Below are positions 16,314-23,914 of a DNA stretch of 64,000 bases, in pieces. The notes beneath the pieces are model-generated. The model searched no databases and was not told the origin of the DNA. It saw only the letters and a list, made by a program, of their open reading frames with translations. Positions within the stretch are counted from its first letter, which is position 1; each line of letters begins with the position of its first letter. Both the position numbers and the translations under genes were made by a program. The DNA is from Xylanibacter rodentium (lineage in GTDB: Bacteria; Bacteroidota; Bacteroidia; Bacteroidales; Bacteroidaceae), in contig NZ_JABKKE010000001.1 in assembly GCF_013166575.1 (NCBI RefSeq), positions 124,001 to 188,000 on the forward strand, read 5' to 3'.

Positions 16314-16877
16314 TTATACCCCTTTCCGGAACAGACTCAGAAAACGTCTGCCGACGTTGACGCGGCGCATCACCTCGCGTCTGTCAGACTTGTCTTCAAA
16401 TGTCCATTCCGGAAACGTGCCGTACACCACCGACAACTTGCGGGTGAGCGACGACGAACACGGGCCGCCGGCTATACCCAAATCATCGGTGATATACTTC
16501 ACGAACGAGGCGGCACTGTAGAAACGGTGCGGCAGACGGTGCTCGTCGGCCTTTCTGAACAGCTCCATCACCCACGCATAATCGTAAGAATAGAGCAGAA
16601 CCCTTTCGCGCTTCATCTGTTCCAGAACAGCCTTCACCCGCTCATCGTCGGGCGTGAGCGCCGGCTCCTCCACAATTTCCAACGGCGGTTCCGGTGCCAC
16701 ATCGGCCCCGGAAGGCGGCACATCGGCGGAAACTGTCTTGACCGTTACGGCCGTAACAGGGTGATTGCTTGCCGGAGCACTGTAATTGTTCACCGGAGCA
16801 TTGAAATTGTTCACTGTCTGATTGTCGATACGGTCCACATACATAGCACCGGCATTGATGTTGATAATCTTGTCCAT
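16314..16877 (-). CDS. Cassette protein of unknown function with NQTVNN motif
   Basis: 187 residues, no recognised domain. The N-terminal 40 residues carry an Asn-rich segment (DNQTVNNFNAPVNNY) like that of the neighbouring 150-residue protein, then a Pro/Ala/Val-rich linker (about 45-75) and a folded-looking C-terminal part (80-187, with RVLLYSYDYAWVMELFRKAD and FVKYITDDLG). Its position just upstream of a BT4734/DUF3987 gene suggests it belongs to the same cassette. It ends 42 nt before its terminator. Confidence 0.7.
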   Translation of the reverse strand: MDKIININAGAMYVDRIDNQTVNNFNAPVNNYSAPASNHPVTAVTVKTVSADVPPSGADVAPEPPLEIVEEPALTPDDERVKAVLEQMKRERVLLYSYDYAWVMELFRKADEHRLPHRFYSAASFVKYITDDLGIAGGPCSSSLTRKLSVVYGTFPEWTFEDKSDRREVMRRVNVGRRFLSLFRKGV

Positions 16878-16987
16878 AAGCTGTAAAACGTTTTTAAAAG
16901 AAAAAAATAAAAAAAGATAAAATAAAACAGATAAAAGTCAGAAAGAAAAAGAAAAAAACATGCCTCCCGTGACCGTCGTGTACGGCC

Positions 16988-17440
16988 TCAATCCTGCTGC
17001 CCGGCAGGGCTGTCAGGCCGTCTGCCCGTCGGTTCGTCGGGCTTGACCGGTGTATTCCGCCCGTCCTTGCAGCCATTATTTACAGTTTGCTTGCCGACAT
17101 TCTCGGCATACACACTGCCATGATCAAAATTGTTGTTGTAGACGATGGTTTTCGCACATTGTCTCTCCGCCTCGCGCCGGGACTGAAGTGCAGCGATTTC
17201 GGCCACAGTGCTTTTCAAGAACAGCAACACCGCTTCTTTATCGCTGTCCGGCAGAAAGTCGGAACAAAAAATGTGTGCTATGGATTCGGTGCAGAATCTA
17301 CGTGTCGATTCGGCAAAGTCGCCCGTGCACGGGCCGGGATTACTTACCACCAGCACCAACAGCTCTCCGAAACGCCTCAAGGACATGTCCCCAGGAGCGG
17401 TTTGGTTTTGTTGCGATATGTCGGTATTGGTGTGTGTCAT
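16988..17440 (-). CDS. Cassette protein of unknown function, second NQTVNN-like motif
   Basis: 150 residues, not recognised. Residues about 15-90 are helical (MSLRRFGELLVLVVSNPG, DSDKEAVLLFLKSTVAEIAALQSRREAERQ), followed by an Asn/Gly-rich piece (YNNNFDHGSVYAENVGKQTVNNG) and a charged tail. The GKQTVNN piece echoes DNQTVNN of the next gene. A run of A/T-rich sequence (16878-16930) separates them. The start is uncertain because the frame upstream (17340-17693) overlaps. Confidence 0.55.
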   Translation of the reverse strand: MTHTNTDISQQNQTAPGDMSLRRFGELLVLVVSNPGPCTGDFAESTRRFCTESIAHIFCSDFLPDSDKEAVLLFLKSTVAEIAALQSRREAERQCAKTIVYNNNFDHGSVYAENVGKQTVNNGCKDGRNTPVKPDEPTGRRPDSPAGQQD

Positions 17441-17693
17441 GACTGTGTGCTGTGGTAAACGTTATGTAACTTGACATATTGGTTGTGAGAAACGGTGACG
17501 GCTTGACGCCCTTGACGATGGATGAGCCTGGATTTATTCCACCCGTAATACGGACATTGCCGCCCGCGACAACTATAATCCCCACGCACTTGCGGTGACG
17601 AGATGTCTCCGGCACATGGCACAACGTCTCCGCCACACCTCGTGGAGAGAATGCGTTTGGGATGTTGACGTTGTCGGTATGTGCATACTTCAT
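17340..17693 (-). CDS. Possible first gene of the cassette, hypothetical
   Basis: 117 codons from ATG 17693, placed about 30 nt behind a near-consensus promoter (17722-17753), which is the main reason to list it. No family recognised. Its last 33 codons overlap the next gene's start in another frame, which is unusual, so either this frame ends in the overlap or only its first part is translated as a leader peptide. Confidence 0.3.
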   Translation of the reverse strand: MKYAHTDNVNIPNAFSPRGVAETLCHVPETSRHRKCVGIIVVAGGNVRITGGINPGSSIVKGVKPSPFLTTNMSSYITFTTAHSHDTHQYRHIATKPNRSWGHVLEAFRRAVGAGGK

Positions 17694-17721
17694 GATTGTA
17701 ACAATAAAAGGATTATTTTTG

Positions 17722-17753
17722 CAAAGGTTATGATAATTTGTTAAATATACAAA
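17722..17753 (-). promoter_or_regulatory. Cassette promoter
   Basis: Minus strand: TTTG (17753-17750), 19 nt, then TAACCTTTG (17730-17722), one base longer than the TAnnTTTG box. It lies about 29 nt before the ATG at 17693. Confidence 0.55.
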
Positions 17754-17947
17754 TTTTTTTGCAACTTTTTTGCATATTCACCTCATTTTTTTCACCCAAC
17801 CGCTTTTCATATCCACTACTGACCTCATTTCCATTTATGCTTGCAAATCGAAAGTATTCCGCGAAAAACGCTCTTCATTCCGCTACAGCCAATTCTCCGA
17901 AATGACGAAACAAATTCTCCGGAGAGCTGCTTTGGGAACGAAAAAGA

Positions 17948-18019
17948 CTGTTTGAATTCTCCGTTTTGTCGGTTTAACATATGTTAATGGGTGCATCGGG
18001 ACAGCCAATTCTCCGTTTT
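17948..18019 (+). repeat. 72-bp inverted repeat, left copy
   Basis: Matches the reverse complement of 19008-19079 at 70 of 72 positions by my hand alignment. It contains two ATTCTCCG sites and the 14-bp palindrome TTAACATATGTTAA. Weaker similarity continues about 20 bp outward. Confidence 0.9.
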
Positions 18020-18263
18020 TTCACGAATAATGTTGCTTTTTATGACGGCAGCACCACACTCGTTGTTTCCCGCAACCAGGTACAGATGCACCGTGGAACA
18101 CACTGCCGGGCTACGACTTTCACGGATAATTCAATGTGTGCCCGTCATGCGTCTGTCGCAACATAAAGTATATGTTTATGTCAAGATAATTGGTACAATC
18201 TCAAAGGCGGAGAATTCGGAGAATTGAAAAACAAGGTATTCGCCATATACGATTCCCGTATGG

Positions 18264-18313
18264 TATATTCCAATCTGTTATATATAATATTATATATAAC
18301 AGATTGGAATATA
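18264..18313. repeat. 50-bp perfect palindrome
   Basis: Positions 18264-18288 are the exact reverse complement of 18289-18313 with no spacer. It is AT-rich in the centre. It lies between the left 72-bp arm and the long inverted repeat. Confidence 0.9.
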
Positions 18314-18334
18314 AAATAAGTAGCTAACAAAATC

Positions 18335-18811
18335 AAACTACATTATCGTCCGGACATAGGATGGATGCGCCCCGGTCGTACTTTTCCACACGGTAGAGTA
18401 TGATAGATGCACCTTGAAAGGCAAAAAGCACACAGCCACCACATTGATCCACATTACGATTCGTAGGATGTGGGCGCCTTGAAAAGGCAGCAAGCGCAGA
18501 GCCCGGGGAAGAGCGAAGCGGCACCCCGGGAACAACATGATGTCCCATTCGCCCTGCAAGGGCAAAAGCGTTAGTTATCAGATATTTATAATTTTCCATC
18601 CCATATATTTTTATGCTTTTGCCCTTGCAGGGCGCGGGGATTCTAACACATGGATTCCCGGGGTGCCGCTTCGCTCTGCTCCGGGCTATGCGCTTGCTGC
18701 CTTTTCAAGGCGCCCACATCCTACGAATCGTAATGTACATCAACGTGGTGGCTGTGTGCTTTTTGCCTTTTCAAGGCGCATCCATCCTATGTCCTGAGGA
18801 TAATGCAGTTT
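18335..18811. repeat. Long palindromic element, copy 1
   Basis: Left arm 18335-18569, right arm 18615-18811, loop 45 nt. Ends carry AAACTACATTATCGTCCG (right end: two or three changes). Arms share blocks GGATGGATGCGCC, AAAAAGCACACAGCCACCAC, AGGATGTGGGCGCCTTGAAA, AGCGAAGCGGCACCCCGGG and GCCCTGCAAGGGCAAAAGC. The left arm has an extra piece of about 40 nt near 18371-18410. Copy 2 is at 25199-25502. Confidence 0.85.
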
Positions 18812-19007
18812 AATTCTGTTGATTAACTTATAAGAATCAGTTATGAACATTGTTTTCGGAGATTCTCCGTTTTCATTTCTCCGAAAGCGAGTATTTTTGT
18901 AATAAAAAAGTATCTGCCATACATCCGTGTCCGCTGTCTTAAGAAAGGCTTGACGTGGTAAACTCAGCTTCATTCTGTAAAAACATTACGCAGTGTGTCC
19001 GACGGAG

Positions 19008-19079
19008 AAAACGGAGAATTGGCTGTCCCGATGTACCCATTAACATATGTTAAACCGGCAAAACGGAGAATTCAAACAG
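19008..19079 (-). repeat. 72-bp inverted repeat, right copy
   Basis: Reverse complement of 17948-18019 with two mismatches. Together the pair bounds a 1132-bp segment. Confidence 0.9.
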
Positions 19080-19206
19080 CCTCTTTCGTCTCCAAAACAC
19101 CCTTCATAGAATCCGTTTCTCCGACTTTTTTGCCCGTTTTTCTCTCCGATGACGGCCGGACACGTTGAGAAGAAGTGCAAAAAAACGTCATCCACTAATA
19201 CTACAT

Positions 19207-19295
19207 TTCACATCCTCAAAGTGCCACTTCACATCCTCAAAGTGCCGTTTTCGCAATGCAAAAGTGGCACTTTCACACCCCAAAAGTGCCACTTT
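19207..19295. promoter_or_regulatory. AAAGTGCC site array upstream of mutA
   Basis: A 19-nt unit ending TCCTCAAAGTGCC occurs at 19207-19225 and 19228-19246 (period 21 bp), followed by two palindromes AAAGTGGCACTTT (19261-19273) and AAAGTGCCACTTT (19283-19295). The array ends 86 nt before the -33 box of mutA. It could bind a regulator of the mutase operon. A non-regulatory intergenic repeat is the alternative. Confidence 0.45.
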
Positions 19296-19380
19296 CACTA
19301 TGCGATATGGGCCATATGAGAATTTAACAAACAATGCGTCACAACAAATGCTTTTCACACTCATAAAGTTCCGGTTATTA

Positions 19381-19412
19381 TTTGTATATTAAATCTTTTT
19401 TTATTACCTTTG
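19381..19412 (+). promoter_or_regulatory. mutAB promoter
   Basis: TTTG (19381-19384), 20 nt, TACCTTTG (19405-19412): a full consensus match. Transcription would begin near 19416, giving a leader of about 150 nt. Confidence 0.8.
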
Positions 19413-19417
19413 CACAT

Positions 19418-19569
19418 CGGACATTTATATGTCCGCACTTGATTCCGGACGCCTTGCCGACTGCCTTACTCAGGCACATGTCGGATAAAAGGAACCGACC
19501 GGCGGCCGGGATATTGCGACATAGGCAAAAAAGGAAACAACTCATATTATAATAACATAACTACAGAAT
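19418..19569 (+). promoter_or_regulatory. Structured 5' leader of mutA
   Basis: The predicted mRNA opens with a hairpin CGGACAT/ATGTCCG (19418-19435), then a bulged stem CCGAC-TGCCT / AGGCA-cat-GTCGG (19457-19484). The following GC-rich stretch (19497-19510) is palindromic. The leader length is compatible with a riboswitch or an RNA stabiliser. I looked for a cobalamin B12 box and saw none that convinces. Confidence 0.4.
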
Positions 19570-21423
19570 ATGTCAAACAACAAAGAAAGACTCTTTACCG
19601 AGTTCGCTGCGCCCACCACGCAAGAGTGGCTGGACAAGATTCAGGCAGACCTGAAGGGCGCCGACTTCAACAAGAAGCTGGTATGGAGAACCAATGAAGG
19701 ATTTAACGTACAGCCTTTCTATCGCAGGGAAGATGTACTGAAACTGAAGACCCCGGACGCTCTGCCCGGCGAATTCCCGTTTGTACGCGGCAACAAGAAA
19801 GACAACAACGAATGGTATGTGCGCCAGAACATCGTTGCCGAAGACGCCGCAGAGGCTAACGCCAAGGCCCTCGACATTCTCGGCAAGGGTGTCGACTCGC
19901 TCGGTTTCCGCATCCCCGGCGACAAGGTGAGCGCCGGTTTCATAGAGACTCTGCTCAAGGATATCCGCTGCGACATCGTGGAAGTGAGCTTCCGCACATG
20001 CCCGTGCCACGTGCTCGAGCTGACCGACATCCTGACAGCCTATTTCGAAAAGCAGGGCTACGACAAGGAGAAGATTGTGGGCGGCATAGGCTTCGACCCT
20101 ATCGAGAAGATGCTGATGAAAGGCAAGGACACATCGAAGATGCTCGCCAACGCTCCCGTACTGGTGGAGAAGCTGAAGGACTATCCCAACCTGCGCTGCA
20201 TCATGGTCCATTCGGAGGCTCTCAACAACTCCGGCGCATACATCGTCCAGGAGTTGGGCTATGCCCTGGCATGGGGCAACGAATATCTGCACCAGCTCGT
20301 AGAGGCCGGTGTGGATGCGGACCTGGCCGCACGCAGCATCAAGTTCTATATGGGCGTAAGCGAGAACTATTTCATGGAGATAGCCAAGTTCCGCGCCGCA
20401 CGTTTGCTTTGGGCAGAGATTGTGAAGCAATATGAGCCCAAGTGCGAATGCTCGTGCAAGATGATCGTCAACGCCCAGACCACGACTTACAACCAGACCA
20501 TGTTCGACAGCTATGTCAATCTGCTGCGCACACAGACCGAGACAATGAGTGCCGCCCTGGCCGGTGTGCACTCCATAGTGGTTACCCCGTTCGATGCTGT
20601 ATACGAGCAGCCCACGGATTTCTCGGAGCGCATAGCCCGTAACCAGCAGCTGCTGCTTAAGGAAGAGAGCCATTTTGACAAGGTGGTCGACCCGTCCGCC
20701 GGTTCTTACTATATCGAAGAGCTCACACACTCGCTGGCCGATGTGGCATGGAAACTGTTCCTCAAGATTGAGGAGGAAGGCGGATTCCTCGCCGCCGTAA
20801 AGGCCGGAACCGTCCAGGACGACATCAACGCCACCAACGACAAGCGTCACGCAGACGCCGCCAAGCGCAAGGAATTCATCCTCGGCACCAACCAGTTCCC
20901 CAACTTCACGGAGACATCGGACGGCAAAGCGCCGAAGGCATGCGCCTGCTCGTGCGGACACAATCACGAGGCCACCATCAAGGCCATCAGCACGACACGC
21001 CTGGCAGCCGACTTCGAGCAGCTGCGTATCAGTACGGAAAACAGCGGCAAGACTCCCGTCGCCTTCATGCTGACAATAGGCAACCTGGCATGGCGTCAGG
21101 CCCGTGCACAGTTCTCGTCGAACTTCCTCGCCTGCGCAGGATACAAAATCATCGACAACCTCGGTTTCGAGACCGTCGAGGAGGGTGTCGACGCAGCTTT
21201 GGCAGCCGGAGCCGACATCGTAGTGCTCTGCTCGAGCGACGACGAGTATGCCACATATGCCGTTCCGGCTTTCCGGTATCTCGACGGACGCGCAATGTTC
21301 ATCGTTGCAGGTGCGCCCGCATGTATGGAAGAGCTCAAGGCCGCCGGCATAGAGAACTTCGTGCACGTAAAATGCAATGTGCTTGAAACACTTAAGGAGT
21401 ATAATGCAAAGTTGGGAATATAA
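19570..21423 (+). CDS. mutA: Methylmalonyl-CoA mutase small subunit
   Basis: 617 residues. The small, non-catalytic partner of the heterodimeric B12-dependent mutase: TIM-barrel region (about 40-420) and a C-terminal flavodoxin-like domain (about 480-617) that lacks the DxHxxG cobalamin motif, as expected. Two Cys-rich spots stand out: CECSC (about 290) and CACSCGHNH (about 458-466, in a linker). First gene of the operon; mutB follows after 90 nt. Acts with MutB in interconverting succinyl-CoA and methylmalonyl-CoA for propionate formation. Confidence 0.95.
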   Translation: MSNNKERLFTEFAAPTTQEWLDKIQADLKGADFNKKLVWRTNEGFNVQPFYRREDVLKLKTPDALPGEFPFVRGNKKDNNEWYVRQNIVAEDAAEANAKALDILGKGVDSLGFRIPGDKVSAGFIETLLKDIRCDIVEVSFRTCPCHVLELTDILTAYFEKQGYDKEKIVGGIGFDPIEKMLMKGKDTSKMLANAPVLVEKLKDYPNLRCIMVHSEALNNSGAYIVQELGYALAWGNEYLHQLVEAGVDADLAARSIKFYMGVSENYFMEIAKFRAARLLWAEIVKQYEPKCECSCKMIVNAQTTTYNQTMFDSYVNLLRTQTETMSAALAGVHSIVVTPFDAVYEQPTDFSERIARNQQLLLKEESHFDKVVDPSAGSYYIEELTHSLADVAWKLFLKIEEEGGFLAAVKAGTVQDDINATNDKRHADAAKRKEFILGTNQFPNFTETSDGKAPKACACSCGHNHEATIKAISTTRLAADFEQLRISTENSGKTPVAFMLTIGNLAWRQARAQFSSNFLACAGYKIIDNLGFETVEEGVDAALAAGADIVVLCSSDDEYATYAVPAFRYLDGRAMFIVAGAPACMEELKAAGIENFVHVKCNVLETLKEYNAKLGI

Positions 21424-21513
21424 TTTCAATTAAACGCAAAAATACGGAGTATACAGAGTCACGAACCAAGACCTTGCATCCTTGCGCCCTTTGCGTTTAA
21501 AAAACAAAAAGAT

Positions 21514-23661
21514 ATGAGAAAGAATTTTAAAGACATAGACATATATGCCGGTATAAAGGCCGCCGACGGCGCCGACTGGCAGAAGACTAACGGCATCGCT
21601 CCCAACTGGAAGACACCGGAGCACATTGAGGTCAAGCCCGTTTACACAAAAGAGGATCTCGAGGGCATGGAGCACCTCGACTATACGGCCGGTATACCGC
21701 CGTTCCTGCGTGGTCCGTATTCAATGATGTATCCGTTCCGCCCGTGGACCATCCGCCAGTATGCCGGATTCTCCACAGCCGAGGAGTCGAACGCGTTCTA
21801 CCGCCGCAACCTCGCTTCGGGACAGAAGGGACTTTCCGTCGCTTTCGACCTCCCCACACACCGCGGCTACGACCCTGACAACGAGCGCGTGGTGGGCGAC
21901 GTCGGCAAGGCCGGAGTGTCCATATGCAACGAGGAGAACATGAAGGTGCTCTTCGACGGCATCCCGCTGAACAAGATGTCGGTGTCGATGACGATGAACG
22001 GAGCCGTGCTGCCCATCCTGGCTTTCTATATTGTGGCAGGTCTGGAACAGGGTGCCAAGCTCGAAGAGATGGCCGGAACGATTCAGAACGACATCCTGAA
22101 AGAGTTCATGGTGCGCAACACATATATCTACCCGCCTGCATTCTCGATGAAAATCATCGCCGACATATTCGAGTATACATCGCAGAACATGCCGAAGTTC
22201 AACTCCATCTCAATCTCGGGATACCACATGCAGGAAGCGGGAGCCACTGCCGACATCGAGTTGGCATACACGCTGGCCGACGGTATGGACTATATCCGTG
22301 CCGGAGTGAACGCCGGCATCGACATCGATGCCTTTGCCCCGCGCCTGTCGTTCTTCTGGGCCATCGGCGTGAACCACTTCATGGAGATAGCCAAGATGCG
22401 CGCCGGACGTCTGTTGTGGGCCAAGATCGTGAAGAGCTTCGGTGCCAAGAACCCGAAGTCGCTCGCTCTGCGCACCCACTCGCAGACATCGGGATGGTCG
22501 CTGACGGAACAGGATCCGTTCAACAACGTGGGCCGTACATGTATCGAGGCTATGGCCGCCGTACTCGGCCACACACAGTCGCTGCACACCAACGCTCTCG
22601 ACGAGGCTATCGCACTGCCTACAGACTTCTCGGCACGTATAGCCCGCAACACTCAGATATACATACAGAACGAGACAAAGGTGTGCAAGCAGATAGACCC
22701 TTGGGCCGGTTCCTACTACGTCGAGACACTGACCAACGAGCTGGTGCACAAGGCATGGGAGCACATCCAGGAGATAGAGAAACTCGGAGGTATGGCCAAA
22801 GCCATCGAGACCGGTGTGCCCAAGATGCGCATCGAGGAGGCGGCTGCCCGCACTCAGGCCCGCATCGACTCGGGCGTGCAGACCATCGTCGGCACGAACA
22901 AGTACCGTCTTGAGCATGAGGACCCCATCGATATCCTTGAGGTGGACAACACCGCCGTGCGCAAGCAGCAGGAGGAGAACCTGGCTGCCGTACGTGCATC
23001 ACGCGACGAAGAGGCTTGCCGCAAGGCGCTGGCCGAACTCACCGAGTGCGTACGCACAGGCGAGGGCAACCTGCTGGCTCACGCCATCGAATGTGCGAAA
23101 CTGCGTTGCACGCTGGGAGAGATCAGTGATGCCTGCGAGGAAATCGTAGGCCGTTATAAAGCTGTAATAAGAACAATATCAGGAGTGTATTCATCAGAAA
23201 GCAAGAACGACAATGACTTCGAGCTGGCATGCCGGCTGACGGAGGAATTTGCCAGGAAGGAGGGCCGCCGCCCGCGTATCTTCGTGGCAAAGATGGGACA
23301 GGACGGCCACGACCGTGGCGCCAAGGTAGTGGCAACGGGTTATGCCGACTGCGGTTTTGACGTGGACATGGGGCCGCTCTTCCAGACGCCGGCCGAAGCA
23401 GCCCGCGAGGCTGTGGAGAACGACGTGCATGTAGTCGGCGTATCGTCATTGGCAGCCGGACACAAGACGCTCGTTCCGCAGCTCATCGAGGAACTGAAGA
23501 AGGCGGGCCGCGAAGACATCATGGTGATTGCCGGCGGTGTAATCCCCGCCCAGGACTACGACTTCCTCTATCAGGCAGGAGTAGCCGCCATATTCGGCCC
23601 CGGTACTTCAGTAGCCAAAGCTGCTGTGGAGATGATGAAGATATTGCTCGACAAAGAGTAA
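21514..23661 (+). CDS. mutB: Methylmalonyl-CoA mutase large subunit
   Basis: 715 residues, the catalytic chain. It has the substrate barrel (about 60-420, with [18 protein letters not shown] and [23 protein letters not shown]) and the C-terminal cobalamin domain with DGHDRGAKV (about 593-601), whose His is the lower cobalt ligand, then [10 protein letters not shown] and GGVIP. Length is normal. Coupled to mutA and followed by a strong terminator at 23687-23749. It needs adenosylcobalamin, which links it to B12 uptake. Confidence 0.97.
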   Translation: MRKNFKDIDIYAGIKAADGADWQKTNGIAPNWKTPEHIEVKPVYTKEDLEGMEHLDYTAGIPPFLRGPYSMMYPFRPWTIRQYAGFSTAEESNAFYRRNLASGQKGLSVAFDLPTHRGYDPDNERVVGDVGKAGVSICNEENMKVLFDGIPLNKMSVSMTMNGAVLPILAFYIVAGLEQGAKLEEMAGTIQNDILKEFMVRNTYIYPPAFSMKIIADIFEYTSQNMPKFNSISISGYHMQEAGATADIELAYTLADGMDYIRAGVNAGIDIDAFAPRLSFFWAIGVNHFMEIAKMRAGRLLWAKIVKSFGAKNPKSLALRTHSQTSGWSLTEQDPFNNVGRTCIEAMAAVLGHTQSLHTNALDEAIALPTDFSARIARNTQIYIQNETKVCKQIDPWAGSYYVETLTNELVHKAWEHIQEIEKLGGMAKAIETGVPKMRIEEAAARTQARIDSGVQTIVGTNKYRLEHEDPIDILEVDNTAVRKQQEENLAAVRASRDEEACRKALAELTECVRTGEGNLLAHAIECAKLRCTLGEISDACEEIVGRYKAVIRTISGVYSSESKNDNDFELACRLTEEFARKEGRRPRIFVAKMGQDGHDRGAKVVATGYADCGFDVDMGPLFQTPAEAAREAVENDVHVVGVSSLAAGHKTLVPQLIEELKKAGREDIMVIAGGVIPAQDYDFLYQAGVAAIFGPGTSVAKAAVEMMKILLDKE

Positions 23662-23686
23662 ACAAGAATCATAAGGTAATATAAAA

Positions 23687-23749
23687 AGACGTATTCTATA
23701 TGCCGGAGTGTATTCATCTACATTCCGACATATAGAATATGTCTTTTTT
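23687..23749 (+). terminator. Terminator of mutAB
   Basis: A 21-bp stem with two G-T pairs (AGACGTATTCTATATGCCGGA with its partner ending at 23744), further closed by GTGTA/TACAT, then TTTTTT. Strong and plus-directed. Confidence 0.85.
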
Positions 23750-23817
23750 GTAGTTACTTAATTCATCACCACAGTAGAGACTCGGCACAGCATCATTGTT
23801 TTTCATGTAATGCGATT

Positions 23818-23891
23818 GGGGCTGTGTCAAAATATAGATATCGAAAAATATGTCCCTACAAGCAAAATGGACCGGATTTTGACACAGCCCC
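23818..23891. repeat. 74-bp hairpin-like element with 16-bp perfect terminal inverted repeats
   Basis: GGGGCTGTGTCAAAAT (23818-23833) and its exact reverse complement (23876-23891) flank 42 nt. Ends of this type occur at Bacteroidetes insertion sequences, so a MITE or IS relic is plausible. No target duplication is clear. It sits between two convergent genes and could also stop transcription. Confidence 0.5.
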
Positions 23892-23914
23892 ATAAGTTAT
23901 AACTAAACCGGACT

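Larger units (their letters stand above)
17754..19206. other. Non-coding tract with nested inverted repeats
   Basis: No gene found. The tract holds nine exact ATTCTCCG/CGGAGAAT sites, a 72-bp inverted pair, a 50-bp perfect palindrome and a 477-bp long inverted repeat. Short reading frames here (for example 18333-18599 and 18537-18813) are translations of the repeats and are not credible proteins. Confidence 0.7.

Noticed and set aside
18333-18813. Short frames of 66-88 codons in the palindromic element (PGVPLRS, LLPFQGAH type)
   Set aside because: They are translations of repeat DNA in several frames. The same pseudo-peptides appear from copy 2, which marks non-coding DNA.
19416-19569. Cobalamin riboswitch upstream of mutA
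   Set aside because: No convincing B12 box or four-way junction core was seen; left as a structured leader.
19573-21429. 618-codon frame on the minus strand opposite mutA
   Set aside because: Shadow of a G+C-rich gene. No family resemblance, odd His/Cys/Gly richness, and mutA is certain.
21924-22913. 329-codon frame inside mutB on the same strand
   Set aside because: Arg/His-rich off-frame reading within a certain gene.
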